The notes: generated by a model not told the origin, from the sequence alone. Positions 14,756 to 24,343 are shown, counted from the stretch's first letter. The stretch is DNA of 36,905 nt from an uncultured Alphaproteobacteria bacterium (GCA_910584385.1 CAJUAK010000003.1:105100-142004); one strand, 5' to 3'. Numbers and translations: made by a program.

Positions 14756-17391
14756 AAATTGGCTATTCTGGAGAGGGCTTCTTCCACTTTGGCTTTGCTT
14801 TCCAGGGCTTCTGTCTGGCGCCGCCTTTCTTCTTCCACAACTTTTGCCGGCGCACGCTCGACAAAACTCGGGTTATTTAACTTTCTGGCGTAGCCTTCCA
14901 GATTTTTATTTAAGGCATCTAATTCTTTGCCTAAGCGTTCGCGTTCCGCCGCAAAGTCAACAATGCCTTTTAACGGCAGGAGAAGCGTCCCTTCTTTGAA
15001 TACAGATGAAACCATATCTGCAGTTATCGGCGCATTGCCTAAATCTTCGGCTTTTTCCAATCTGGCCAAAGCGCAGATAATATTTTGATATTCTTTTATG
15101 CGCCTTTGAGAAGCTTCTCCCGCATCTTTCAAATAAATGTGAAGCTTGGCGGAAGCCGGCAGATTCATCTCCGCGCGAAGCGAACGGACTGCGGAAATAA
15201 AATCAATTGTCCAGTCAATGTCTACCAAGGCATTTTCATCTATGGTTTCATGCTGCGGCCAAGCGGCATGAATCAGCTTAATCTCCCTTTTTGCCAGATT
15301 ATTCCATAATTCGGTTGTAATAAACGGCATAAAAGGATGCAGAATAATCAAGATTCTATCCATTACCCAAGCAAAGGATGCTCTTGTTTCTGCCTTTGCC
15401 GCTTCATCTTCGCCATAAAGCAGCGGTTTTACCATTTCAATATACCAGTCGCAGAAAGAACCCCAGACAAATTGGTAAACCGCATTCGCCGCATCTGAAA
15501 AACGGTAATTATTCAGATTTTCAGTTACTTCCCGGCTGACTTCCGCAGCTTTTGCAATAATCCATTTGTTAGCAGCATGCTTTACATTGTTCTTGTCAAA
15601 GCCTTCTGCCAAACGGCACTCGTTCATCTCTCCGAAACGGGCGGCATTCCATAATTTTGTGGCAAAATTACGGTAACCGGCAATCCGGGATTCTGATAAG
15701 TTGATATCACGCCCCTGGGTTTCCATCGCAGCCATGAAAAAGCGCAAAGCATCCGCACCATATTTTTCAATGGTTTCCATCGGATCAACCGTATTGCCTT
15801 TGGACTTGGACATCTTTCGTCCCTGTTCATCGCGGACAAGACCATGGATATAACATTTTTTGAAAGGAACGCGTTTCATTTTATACATGCTCATCATCAT
15901 CATGCGGGCAACCCAGAAAAAGATGATGTCAAAACCTGTTACTAAAACAGATGTCGGATAAAAAGTGTCTAAATATTCGGTTTTATCCGGCCAGCCAAGC
16001 GTTGAAAAAGCCCAAAGCCCGGAAGAAAACCAAGTATCCAAAACATCTGTTTCTCTTGTTAAATCCGTTTTTTTGCCATAATGCTTTTCTGCGGCAGCAT
16101 AGGCTTCTTCTTCTGTTTCTTCACAAAAGATTTCTCCGTCCGGACCATACCAAATGGGCATTTGGTGTCCCCACCATAACTGGCGGGAAATGCACCAAGG
16201 CTGAATGTTGCGCATCCATTCGTAATAAACTTTTTCATAAGATTTCGGGACAAATTCCATCTCGCCCTGTTCAACCACGCGCAAAGCTTCTTTTGCCAAA
16301 ACCGGCGCATCAACAAACCATTGGTCAGTCATCAACGGTTCAATCACCGTATTGGAGCGGTCGCCATAAGGAATAACCATCGGATGGTCTTCAATCTTGT
16401 CCATCAGCCCCAGATCCTGCAATGTTTCAATAGTTTTTGCACGAGCCTGAACCGTTGTCATTCCTGCAAAAGGCGTGTTTTCATTTAATGTGCCGTCTAA
16501 ATTTAACACATTAACCTGCGGCAGATTATGGCGTTTTCCGACCTCAAAGTCATTGAAGTCATGCGCCGGCGTAATTTTAACGGCGCCGGTCCCTTTTTCA
16601 GGGTCGGCGTGTTCATCGGCAATAATCGGAATGACTTTATTAATAATCGGAATAATGCAATTCTTGCCAATAAGATGCTTCAATTTTGGATTTTCTTTTG
16701 AAACAGCCACGGCCGTATCGCCAAACATAGTTTCCGGACGGGTGGTGGCAATATGGATATATTCGCCTTCTTCGCCTTCAATCGGGTATTTGTAATAATA
16801 CATTTTGCCGACGGTTTCTTTTTGAACAACTTCCAAATCGGAAACAGCCGTCATCAGCTGGGTATCCCAGTTGACCAATTTTTTTGCCTTATAAATAAGG
16901 CCGTCTTTGTAAAGGCTGACAAAAATTTTGCGAACCGCGCGGGACAAGCCTTCATCCATGGTAAAACGTTCGCGCGACCAATCGCAGGAAGCCCCCAAGC
17001 GGCGCAGCTGTTTGCAAATCGTGCCGCCGGAATGCTCTTTCCATTTCCAAACCGTTTCAATAAATTTCTCACGGCCGAGGTCATGGCGCGAAATGCCCTC
17101 TTTTGCCAAATTCCTTTCCACAACCATCTGTGTGGCTATGCCGGCATGGTCCATTCCGGGCTGCCAGAGGACTTTCTTGCCCTGCATGCGGTTGTATCTT
17201 ACCAAAATATCCTGCAGCGTGTCATCCAAACCGTGCCCCATATGCAGATAACCGGTTACATTCGGCGGCGGGATTACGATTGAAAAAGCCTCGCCCGGCG
17301 CACGCATATCCGGTTTAAAATCTCCGCTTTTCTCCCAGTCCGCATATATTTTTTCTTCAAATTCTTTCGGGGTGTAATTTTTTTCCAACAT
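14752..17391 (-). CDS. valS: Valyl-tRNA synthetase
   Basis: A complete 879-residue class I synthetase that charges tRNA-Val. The ATP-binding motif H50-M-G-H53 (PPPNVTGYLHMGH) and KMSKS (KMSKSKGNTVDP, about residue 525) are visible. The editing domain is present (TTRPETMFGDTAVA, KITPAHDFND), and the C-terminus is the family's coiled-coil arm. GGAA precedes the ATG weakly. It is separated from popZ by a terminator but keeps the alphaproteobacterial order tolC–popZ–valS. Confidence 0.98.
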   Translation of the reverse strand: MLEKNYTPKEFEEKIYADWEKSGDFKPDMRAPGEAFSIVIPPPNVTGYLHMGHGLDDTLQDILVRYNRMQGKKVLWQPGMDHAGIATQMVVERNLAKEGISRHDLGREKFIETVWKWKEHSGGTICKQLRRLGASCDWSRERFTMDEGLSRAVRKIFVSLYKDGLIYKAKKLVNWDTQLMTAVSDLEVVQKETVGKMYYYKYPIEGEEGEYIHIATTRPETMFGDTAVAVSKENPKLKHLIGKNCIIPIINKVIPIIADEHADPEKGTGAVKITPAHDFNDFEVGKRHNLPQVNVLNLDGTLNENTPFAGMTTVQARAKTIETLQDLGLMDKIEDHPMVIPYGDRSNTVIEPLMTDQWFVDAPVLAKEALRVVEQGEMEFVPKSYEKVYYEWMRNIQPWCISRQLWWGHQMPIWYGPDGEIFCEETEEEAYAAAEKHYGKKTDLTRETDVLDTWFSSGLWAFSTLGWPDKTEYLDTFYPTSVLVTGFDIIFFWVARMMMMSMYKMKRVPFKKCYIHGLVRDEQGRKMSKSKGNTVDPMETIEKYGADALRFFMAAMETQGRDINLSESRIAGYRNFATKLWNAARFGEMNECRLAEGFDKNNVKHAANKWIIAKAAEVSREVTENLNNYRFSDAANAVYQFVWGSFCDWYIEMVKPLLYGEDEAAKAETRASFAWVMDRILIILHPFMPFITTELWNNLAKREIKLIHAAWPQHETIDENALVDIDWTIDFISAVRSLRAEMNLPASAKLHIYLKDAGEASQRRIKEYQNIICALARLEKAEDLGNAPITADMVSSVFKEGTLLLPLKGIVDFAAERERLGKELDALNKNLEGYARKLNNPSFVERAPAKVVEEERRRQTEALESKAKVEEALSRIANF

Positions 17392-17427
17392 TCTTTTATT
17401 CCATTATTTATTTTACATATTTAACCG

Positions 17428-17456
17428 CAAAAAGCCTTCAAAGAATCTTTGAAGGC
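17428..17456 (-). terminator. popZ terminator
   Basis: Stem GCCTTCAAAG / CTTTGAAGGC (17434-17443 and 17447-17456), three-base loop, then TTTTTG on the minus strand. valS therefore probably has its own promoter in the following 40 bases. Confidence 0.8.
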
Positions 17457-17485
17457 ATAAATGTTTTAGGCCGGCACTGAAGATG

Positions 17486-18520
17486 TCAGTTGTTGCCAAC
17501 CTTTGCCATCACTCGCACGATTTCCTGACGGACAATTTCTTCAACCAGCTTTTGCAAATTTGCATCTACCCAAGCAGAAATCTGCCGGGATGTCTCGGCC
17601 ATAATCAAGTCGCGTGTGGCTAATGTTTCCAAATTTTGTTCAACATAAGAAGAAACCTCTTCTGCAATAACCTCTTTTACCAGGGTTTCCAAAGTTTTTC
17701 CGCCATCTCCCAATGTTGCTGCGCGCGGTGCCGCCGGCGTAAACATCTGTGCAAAATTATTAAGCATATTGTCAGATGCGTCCGGAACATCTCGGGCAGT
17801 TTCTTCTGCTTTTGGCGCAGGTACAGGCTTAAAATCCTCGTCTTTATCAGAAGCCGGCGCCTCTATGCTTTCAGGCTCAGAAGCCGCAGGCACTTCCAAG
17901 GCAAAAGGTTCCAGCGGCGCGGGTTCATTTTCCCCGGCCGGCAAGAAATTTTCGGCCGTATCATCCGGCACAGCCGTTTCCGCAGTCAGAGGTTCTGTCT
18001 CAACAACGGTTTCCTGTTCATAAACATCTTTAGAAAATTCATTTTCCAAACGGCTTAAATCGATTTCCGGCATTTCAGAAGGGCTGATTTCGCTTTCCTC
18101 GTAAAAAGGGTCTGCATTTTCATCTGCCAAAAACTCAACCTTTTCGCCATTATTTGCGCTCAGAGGAGCGGCCTCAAGCTCGCGGCTTAAATCAAAGGGG
18201 TCTGATTCTTCATCCGCCTGAAGTTCTAAAGGTTCGTCCTCCACTTGCATTTTTGCTGACAAATCAAATATTTCTTCCTCTTCAAGAGGCGCATCAAGAT
18301 TCAAAGGTTCGCCGTCCTCAACCGGCGCGCCTAAATCCAGCGGCTCATCTTCAACAGGAGCGCCAAGATTCAGAGGCTCTTCTTCCAAAGGCTCTGAGGC
18401 TGCCGGAAATGTTTTTTCCGCCGCCGGCGCAGGCTGAACAGCTTCATCTTCAACTAAAATATTTTTAATTGAAGAAAGGATATCTTCCATGGATAAGTCT
18501 TCTTGCGTATTATCAGCCAT
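17486..18520 (-). CDS. popZ: PopZ-like pole-organising protein (DUF2497)
   Basis: 344 residues with the three-part PopZ plan. The conserved N-terminal helix is SMEDILSSIKNILVEDE (10-26). A long, acidic, proline-rich disordered spacer follows (about 30-270). The C-terminal oligomerisation helices (about 280-344) contain VKEVIAEEVSSYVEQNL, SAWVDANLQKLVEEIVRQE and VRVMAKVG. PopZ forms a polar matrix anchoring the chromosome origin and cell-cycle proteins. The spacer begins with imperfect 11-13-residue repeats of the type EPLNLGAPVED (about 48-80). CGGAGAA precedes the ATG. Flanked by tolC and valS, as in many alphaproteobacteria. The spacer is much longer than the one I recall for Caulobacter. 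Confidence 0.88.
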   Translation of the reverse strand: MADNTQEDLSMEDILSSIKNILVEDEAVQPAPAAEKTFPAASEPLEEEPLNLGAPVEDEPLDLGAPVEDGEPLNLDAPLEEEEIFDLSAKMQVEDEPLELQADEESDPFDLSRELEAAPLSANNGEKVEFLADENADPFYEESEISPSEMPEIDLSRLENEFSKDVYEQETVVETEPLTAETAVPDDTAENFLPAGENEPAPLEPFALEVPAASEPESIEAPASDKDEDFKPVPAPKAEETARDVPDASDNMLNNFAQMFTPAAPRAATLGDGGKTLETLVKEVIAEEVSSYVEQNLETLATRDLIMAETSRQISAWVDANLQKLVEEIVRQEIVRVMAKVGNN

Positions 18521-18567
18521 ATTTTCTCCGTTGGTTAATCGTTTTTCTTTATCTTAGCAAAAATATT

Positions 18568-19926
18568 TTATTTTTCAACAGACAATGACAACCATTTATC
18601 TCTGGTTTCTTCAGAATATTTTTCAGGATGGTAAATATCCACGTTCAAAGCCAAATCCTGAGCCGTCAGCTTGCCCATCGCCTGAAGGAGGTTCATGCCG
18701 GAAACATAATAATCCCGGCGCGCCGTAACTTCCTGCACGTTGGAATTCAGCAGTTCCTGATAGGCATCCAAAACATCCAAAATCGTTCTGTTTCCAAGCG
18801 CTTCTTCTTTTTGCACGCCGTCTAAGGCAATTTCATTTGCCTTAACCTGATCTTGAATTGATTTTATTTTGGCTTTGTTGGCTTTCATATATTCCCAAGC
18901 GCTGGTTACGCCGGATTTTACCTGGCGTTCAGCTTCCAGAACCACTTCCTGCGCCTGCCATTTTTGATATTTGCTCTGGCGGATTTTAGCCCTTGTTTCG
19001 CCGGAATTATACAATGGCAAGGTCATATTAATGCCCCATTCGACATTATCTATCGTGGTATCGCCGCTGTATAAATCTATCTCGCCCCGGTTTTTGGTTG
19101 CAGAAGCGCTGGCATTTACCTGCGGGAGCAGTCCGCCGTTATTGGCTGCGACGGTATAAATTTTTGAATTAAGCATATTCTTTGCCTGGCGGATGCTGTA
19201 ATTATGCGCCAAGGCGTAACTTAAGGCATCGCCCAATGTTGCCGGAATCAGGCCGGACATGTTTTCAGGCTGGCTTAAATCCTTCGGCGATGAACCGATA
19301 ACCCTGACATAAGCAGCTTTGGACGCTTCATAATTTCCTTCAGACGATATTCTGTCGGCCTGCGCCTGCGAATGCCTGGCTTTTGCCTGAGAAACATCCG
19401 TCCTCGTAACTTCGCCGACATTAAAGCGCTGAACGGTTTCATCCAGCCTTTTCTTTAATAATTTTTCATTATTCTTTTGCAAATCGACAATCGCGGCATC
19501 TCTTAAAACATCAAGATAAGCCGTTGCCGCATCCAGGAAAACGCTTTGTTCAACCGTATAAAGGTTGTTTTGCTCTGCTTTAACAACGCTGTCGGCTGAA
19601 CGCACGGTATTATAAGTTGAGAAGCCGCTGAAAATCGGCTGCGTGATGGATGCGCCGATTGATTTTTGCGAATTGTCCATATCCGCTTTGGGAGAATTTC
19701 CGCTGACATCCGCATCTGTATAAGCTGCCTTCAATGCAATATTCGGACGGTAACCCGATTTTGCAATTGCCACGTTTTCATCCACACTGCGCAAATAAGC
19801 CCTCTGCGCCTGCAGCGTGGGATTATTCCGATATGTTTCGCTCAGCGCTTCAAAAATTGTTTCCGCTTGTACGTTTCCCGACAATGATGTTGCAACAAGC
19901 AACCCAGCCAGCCATAATTTTTTCAT
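18568..19926 (-). CDS. tolC: TolC-family outer membrane efflux protein
   Basis: 452 residues with a signal peptide (MKKLWLAGLLVATSLSGNVQA, cut near 21). TolC-type repeats follow: TIFEALSETYRNNPTLQAQRA at the start and a second copy after about 220 residues (LGDALSYALAHNYSIRQA). TolC trimers form the exit duct for type I secretion and multidrug pumps. AGAGG lies before the ATG and a good promoter upstream. popZ follows after 47 bases without an obvious terminator, so the two may share a transcript. Confidence 0.95.
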   Translation of the reverse strand: MKKLWLAGLLVATSLSGNVQAETIFEALSETYRNNPTLQAQRAYLRSVDENVAIAKSGYRPNIALKAAYTDADVSGNSPKADMDNSQKSIGASITQPIFSGFSTYNTVRSADSVVKAEQNNLYTVEQSVFLDAATAYLDVLRDAAIVDLQKNNEKLLKKRLDETVQRFNVGEVTRTDVSQAKARHSQAQADRISSEGNYEASKAAYVRVIGSSPKDLSQPENMSGLIPATLGDALSYALAHNYSIRQAKNMLNSKIYTVAANNGGLLPQVNASASATKNRGEIDLYSGDTTIDNVEWGINMTLPLYNSGETRAKIRQSKYQKWQAQEVVLEAERQVKSGVTSAWEYMKANKAKIKSIQDQVKANEIALDGVQKEEALGNRTILDVLDAYQELLNSNVQEVTARRDYYVSGMNLLQAMGKLTAQDLALNVDIYHPEKYSEETRDKWLSLSVEK

Positions 19927-19963
19927 CTAATTACCTCTAAAACATCTTTTTAAAATCTGGTAA

Positions 19964-19991
19964 ATTATATTTCAATCGCTTAATTTTGCAA
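19964..19991 (-). promoter_or_regulatory. tolC promoter
   Basis: Minus strand: TTGCAA (19991-19986), 16 bases, perfect TATAAT (19969-19964). Leader about 30 bases. Confidence 0.7.
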
Positions 19992-20123
19992 CTTTATTTC
20001 TTAAAAAACTCATAATAACGGTTAAATTTCTTAAAACTCGGCTTATTTTATTAACGATATTTCAAACAATTCTTTTTTATATTAGGGATAACTCAGTATG
20101 TTTTTATATTAAGGAGTGAATCT

Positions 20124-22658
20124 GTGAAAAAAATTTCTGTAATTAATGAGATTGACAAAGCCCGCCTGAAACTTTCTATTGAACACTATATTAAATATTT
20201 CATCGGCAAAAGGACCTGCGAGATAAATAAAGACGAAGCCCTTAATGCCATTGCCCTGGCCGTGCGCGAATTTGCCATGGACAAGATGTATGACACGCTT
20301 GCCCGCTATAACCAGTGCAACACAAAGAGAATCTATTATTTATCCATCGAATACCTTATCGGGCGCTCTTTGGAAAACAACCTCCATAACCTTGGGCTTT
20401 ATGATATTTTAAAAGATATTAAAATCGACGGGTTTCCCGAAGATTTAAGCTTGCAGGAAATTTTTGACGCAGAATATGATCCGGCCCTTGGCAACGGCGG
20501 CTTGGGACGTTTGGCCGCCTGCTACCTTGATTCCATGGCATCTTTGGGCATTCCCGGTTTTGGTTACGGCATTAACTATCAGTTCGGGCTTTTTAAACAG
20601 AAATTTGAAAACGGTTATCAAATTGAGCAGGCCGACAGCTGGCTGGGCGAAGATTCTCCTTGGCAATTTGCAAGAAACGACCGGGTTGTCAAAATCCCGA
20701 TTTACGGCGATGTCGAAACGCTTCCCGGCGCCAACGGCAAAGATAACTTTGTATGGATGAACACCGAAACAATCCTCGGCGTTCCCTTTGATTTTCCGAT
20801 TGTCGGCTATAATGGGAAATCCGTAAACTATCTGCGCTTGTTCTCCGCAAAAACCGATGACGAACTCAACATTAACATTTTTAATGAGGGCGGCTACATC
20901 GAGGCCATGAAAGACAAGATTGAAACAGAAACAATTTCTAAGGTTCTTTATCCGTCCGACGCGGTAGAATCGGGAAAAGAACTGCGCCTCAAACAACAAT
21001 ATTTCTTCTGCTCATGCGCCATTCAGGACATTATCCGCCGTTACTTAGAAAAAAGCAATGATTTCAAAGGGCTTCCTGATGAAGTATGCATCCAACTTAA
21101 CGATACCCATCCGGCAATTGCCATCGCCGAAATGATGCGTTTGCTGGTTGACGTCCACGGACAAGACTGGGATACGGCATGGGATATTACCCGGCGGACT
21201 TTTGCCTATACCAACCACACTTTGCTGCCCGAAGCGCTGGAAACATGGCCTTCTCGCATTTTTGCCCGGCTGCTGCCGCGCCACTTGCAGATTATTTATG
21301 AAATCAATCGCCGCTTTATGGAATTTGCCCGCGAAAAATTTGGCAATGACACTGCTAAATTAGACAAGGTTACCATCGTTTTTGGCGAAGGCAACAACCA
21401 GATTATCCGTATGGCAAACCTTTCCATTGTCGGTTCATTCTCCGTGAACGGCGTGGCTCAAATCCACTCTGATTTAATTAAGACCAAGCTGGTTCCGGAA
21501 TTTTATGAATTGTGGCCGGAAAAATTCCGCAACGTTACCAACGGCATCACGCCCAGACGCTGGCTTCTCCACGCCAATACCGCCCTTTCAGCGCTTATCA
21601 CATCAAAAATCGGCGATGGCTGGATTACCAACCTGACGGATTTGCGAGATTTGGAAGATTATGCAAAAGATAAGAAATTTATCACAGATTTCTCCCAAAT
21701 AAAACGCGAAAACAAACAAAATCTGGCGCAGATTATCTTTAAATCCTGCGGCGTTATCGTTAATCCGCAGAGCATGTTCATTGTCCATGCCAAACGAATC
21801 CATGAATATAAGCGCCAATTGATGACGATTTTACAAGTTATCGGCGATTACCTGGCAATTATCAAAGACAACGTTAAGCCCGCCTGCCCTAAAACATATA
21901 TTTTTGCAGGAAAAGCGGCCCCGTCATATAATTTTGCCAAATTAATCATTAAATTGATTAACAATGTGGCCGAAGTGGTCAATAACGACCCGAAAGTCAA
22001 TGATATGCTTAAGGTCGTCTTTTTGCCCGATTACAAGGTTTCTTTGGCTGAAAAGCTCATCCCGGCCGCAGATTTAAGCGTCCAGTCTTCTACCGCGGGC
22101 TTTGAAGCCAGCGGCACCGGAAACATGAAATTTGCCCTTAACGGCGCATTGACAATCGGAACGCTTGATGGCGCAAATATTGAAATCCGCCAGGAAGTCG
22201 GCGAAGAAAACTTCTACCTCTTCGGGCTGACGGAACAAGAAATTCAAAAAATGCGCAATGACAATAGTTACAACCCGCGGCAAATTTATGAAAATACGCC
22301 TTATATCAAACGCATTCTCAACGCTGTCAACTCCAACATGTTTTGTGAAAAAGACTATGTGCTCCTTTTCAAACCGATTTTTGAAGAACTCGTCAACCGC
22401 GATTACTATTTTGTTCTGGCTGATTTACAATCCTTCGACAAGACGATGGAAAAGGTTGAAAATGATTTCCTGAACAAAGAATCATGGGCTCGGAAAGCTT
22501 TGTTAAACGTGGCAAGAATTGGCAAATTCAGCAGCGACCGCGCCGTAACGGAATACACGAAAGATATCTGGCACATTCCGCCTTGCGACACAAATGGCAA
22601 GCCAGACAGCAACAAATGCCGGAAAAGCAGCCGAAGCAAATTAAAAGCAACGGCTTAG
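20124..22658 (+). CDS. glgP: Glycogen/alpha-glucan phosphorylase
   Basis: 844 residues, glycosyltransferase family 35; releases glucose-1-phosphate from glycogen or other alpha-glucans. Visible signatures are YYLSIEYLIGRSLENNL, NGGLGRLAACYLDS, LNDTHPAIAIAEMMR, VHAKRIHEYKRQ and EASGTGNMKFALNGALTIGTLDGANIEI, whose lysine (about residue 669) binds pyridoxal phosphate. The start is a GTG at 20124 with AAGGAG seven bases before it. The C-terminus carries a short basic extension (NKCRKSSRSKLKATA) not usual for the family. No other glycogen gene is nearby; the exported nitroreductase follows after eight bases. Confidence 0.97.
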   Translation: MKKISVINEIDKARLKLSIEHYIKYFIGKRTCEINKDEALNAIALAVREFAMDKMYDTLARYNQCNTKRIYYLSIEYLIGRSLENNLHNLGLYDILKDIKIDGFPEDLSLQEIFDAEYDPALGNGGLGRLAACYLDSMASLGIPGFGYGINYQFGLFKQKFENGYQIEQADSWLGEDSPWQFARNDRVVKIPIYGDVETLPGANGKDNFVWMNTETILGVPFDFPIVGYNGKSVNYLRLFSAKTDDELNINIFNEGGYIEAMKDKIETETISKVLYPSDAVESGKELRLKQQYFFCSCAIQDIIRRYLEKSNDFKGLPDEVCIQLNDTHPAIAIAEMMRLLVDVHGQDWDTAWDITRRTFAYTNHTLLPEALETWPSRIFARLLPRHLQIIYEINRRFMEFAREKFGNDTAKLDKVTIVFGEGNNQIIRMANLSIVGSFSVNGVAQIHSDLIKTKLVPEFYELWPEKFRNVTNGITPRRWLLHANTALSALITSKIGDGWITNLTDLRDLEDYAKDKKFITDFSQIKRENKQNLAQIIFKSCGVIVNPQSMFIVHAKRIHEYKRQLMTILQVIGDYLAIIKDNVKPACPKTYIFAGKAAPSYNFAKLIIKLINNVAEVVNNDPKVNDMLKVVFLPDYKVSLAEKLIPAADLSVQSSTAGFEASGTGNMKFALNGALTIGTLDGANIEIRQEVGEENFYLFGLTEQEIQKMRNDNSYNPRQIYENTPYIKRILNAVNSNMFCEKDYVLLFKPIFEELVNRDYYFVLADLQSFDKTMEKVENDFLNKESWARKALLNVARIGKFSSDRAVTEYTKDIWHIPPCDTNGKPDSNKCRKSSRSKLKATA

Positions 22659-22666
22659 GAGGAAAA

Positions 22667-23263
22667 ATGAAACGCATATTACCATTATCCGCAGCCTTAT
22701 GGGCTTTGTCCATGCCGGCCTTTGCCGCTGCGGACAGCGTTGCCCTTCCCTCACCCGAACTTTCCGGAGGAAGGCCGTTTATGGAAACGCTTGCCGCCCG
22801 TAAAAGCACGCGGGAGTTCAGCCCTAAAAAGATTGACAGCCAGGACTTAAGCAATATTTTATTTGCAGCCTGGGGAATTTCGCATGACGGCAAACGGACA
22901 ATCCCGACAGCCAAAAACCAACAGGATTTGAATCTGTATGTTTTAAAAACTGACGGCATATGGCATTATGAAGCTGAAGGCAACAGGTTAACCCTTGTTT
23001 CAACAACAGATATTATGCCTTATATTGCCTTGCAGGATTTTGTAAAAGATGCGCCCCTGACGCTGATTTTTACAGGCAAAAACGAGAAAGATGCCGCCAT
23101 GAACGCAGCGGCGGCCTATCAAAATGTCGGGCTCTATTGCGCTTCAAAGGGGTTGAACAATGTTGTCCGCGGATATGTCGAACGGGAAAAAATTGAAAAA
23201 GCCCTCGGCTTAAAAAACGAAAAGGTCATTATTACCCAAACAATCGGCTGGCCTTATATGTAA
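22667..23263 (+). CDS. Exported nitroreductase/SagB-type flavoprotein
   Basis: Start chosen at the ATG at 22667 because TAGGAGG lies right before it and the product begins with a signal peptide (MKRILPLSAALWALSMPAFA, cut near 20). The 198-residue protein is a nitroreductase-fold domain: ARKSTREFSPKKID (FMN-binding Arg/Ser region), ILFAAWGISHDGKRTIPTAKNQQ, MNAAAAYQNVGLYCASKGL and the end IGWPYM. The fold is like SagB/ThcOx dehydrogenases and oxidoreductases using FMN. An exported member is unusual, since most are cytoplasmic. It is co-directional with glgP, eight bases downstream. Substrate unknown. Confidence 0.85.
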   Translation: MKRILPLSAALWALSMPAFAAADSVALPSPELSGGRPFMETLAARKSTREFSPKKIDSQDLSNILFAAWGISHDGKRTIPTAKNQQDLNLYVLKTDGIWHYEAEGNRLTLVSTTDIMPYIALQDFVKDAPLTLIFTGKNEKDAAMNAAAAYQNVGLYCASKGLNNVVRGYVEREKIEKALGLKNEKVIITQTIGWPYM

Positions 23264-23309
23264 TAAGTCCCGGCAATCTGGAAAATTGCCAAAACCCGGT
23301 TATAAAATT

Positions 23310-23342
23310 AAAAGCGGCTTCTTTTCAGAAGCCGCTTTTTTT
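23310..23342. terminator. Bidirectional terminator between the nitroreductase gene and rpoH
   Basis: Stem AAAAGCGGCTTC / GAAGCCGCTTTT (23310-23321 and 23328-23339), six-base loop, T runs on both strands. Confidence 0.85.
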
Positions 23343-24219
23343 ACATCATTGTATCAATTGTTTTGCGAAGTTTTTTCATCGAATTAAGTTCAATTTGGCG
23401 AACCCGCTCTTTGGAAATATTGTAAATTTGGCTTAACTCATCCAATGTTACGGATTTTTCTTCCATCCTTCTTTTGAAAAGGATATCTTTTTCACGTTCG
23501 TTCAAACATTTTAATGCCTGGTTAAACAGCCTTCTGCGGTAGACCATCGTTTCAGAACGGGCCAGCCTTTCTTCCTGATTGGGCTTATTATCCGCAATAA
23601 AATCAAGCCACTCGGAGCCGCTGTCTGAAGAAGCGTCAATAACGGCATTCAAAGAGCCGTCATGCGATTTCAGGCGCATATTCATGTCGGTTACGTCTTG
23701 CACGCTGACTTCCAGAGATGCCGCGATGTCTTCCATAACCTCGTCTGTCATTTCCCTGTCATCAACCAAATTCATTCCGTTTTTAATCTTGCGCAGATTA
23801 AAAAATAATTTCTTCTGTGCCGCCGTCGTGCCGATTTTCACCAAAGACCAGGAATTCAAAATGTATTTCTGAATCGAGGCTTTAATCCACCATAATGCAT
23901 AGGTGGAAAAACGGAATCCTTTCTCCGGGTCAAACTTATTAACGGCATAAAGCAAACCGATATTTCCTTCGGCAATCATCTCGCCGACCGGCAGCCCGTA
24001 TCCTTTATACTTGGAAACGACTTTTACGACCAGGCGCAAATGGGATGTAATAAGCTGGTAAGCAATTTTTTCATTTTTCGTTTGGATATATTCTTTTGCC
24101 AACCTGTATTCTTCTTCCTGTTCAAGAATCGGATATTTTCGGATTGACTGTAAATAGCGGGACAAGTTTACTGCAGAAGAGAAATCTCCGTCATCAAATA
24201 TAACGCTTTTGTTTTCCAT
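23341..24219 (-). CDS. rpoH: Heat-shock-type sigma factor RpoH
   Basis: 292 residues from the ATG at 24219, chosen because GGAG lies nine bases before it; longer in-frame starts exist up to 24282. Sigma-70 region 2 is clear (AEGNIGLLYAVNKFDPEKGFRFS then TYALWWIKASIQ), and the RpoH box QKKLFFNLR follows, which distinguishes RpoH from the vegetative sigma. Region 4.2 ends with LSQIYNISKERVRQIE. RpoH directs RNA polymerase to heat-shock promoters. The upstream region carries two phased repeats just behind a promoter. It lies downstream of rluD on the same strand. Confidence 0.93.
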   Translation of the reverse strand: MENKSVIFDDGDFSSAVNLSRYLQSIRKYPILEQEEEYRLAKEYIQTKNEKIAYQLITSHLRLVVKVVSKYKGYGLPVGEMIAEGNIGLLYAVNKFDPEKGFRFSTYALWWIKASIQKYILNSWSLVKIGTTAAQKKLFFNLRKIKNGMNLVDDREMTDEVMEDIAASLEVSVQDVTDMNMRLKSHDGSLNAVIDASSDSGSEWLDFIADNKPNQEERLARSETMVYRRRLFNQALKCLNEREKDILFKRRMEEKSVTLDELSQIYNISKERVRQIELNSMKKLRKTIDTMM

Positions 24220-24256
24220 ACCAAGAATCTCCAAAGTGAAATTTAAGACATTATGC

Positions 24257-24284
24257 ATAATATCGATGGAAAAATAAAACACAA
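24257..24284 (-). promoter_or_regulatory. Likely rpoH promoter
   Basis: Minus strand: TTGTGT (24284-24279), 16 bases, TATTAT (24262-24257). The -10 overlaps the palindrome TTATGCATAA (24251-24260). Confidence 0.5.
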
Positions 24285-24322
24285 GCTAGCATTAGGTTTT
24301 ACTAATCTACCATTAGGTTTTA
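24283..24322. repeat. Two direct repeats upstream of the rpoH promoter
   Basis: CATTAGGTTTTA occurs at 24290-24301 and 24311-24322, exactly 21 bases apart. Extended to 19 bases the two copies differ at two positions. They sit immediately upstream of the -35 box of the likely rpoH promoter, as expected for paired activator sites on one face of the helix. Confidence 0.6.
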
Positions 24323-24343
24323 GTTATATACAACATATCATGC

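Noticed and set aside
24283..24331. Short repeats near rpoH as a CRISPR remnant
   Set aside because: Only two copies of 12-19 bases with a 21-base period; no spacer-like spacing and no cas genes.
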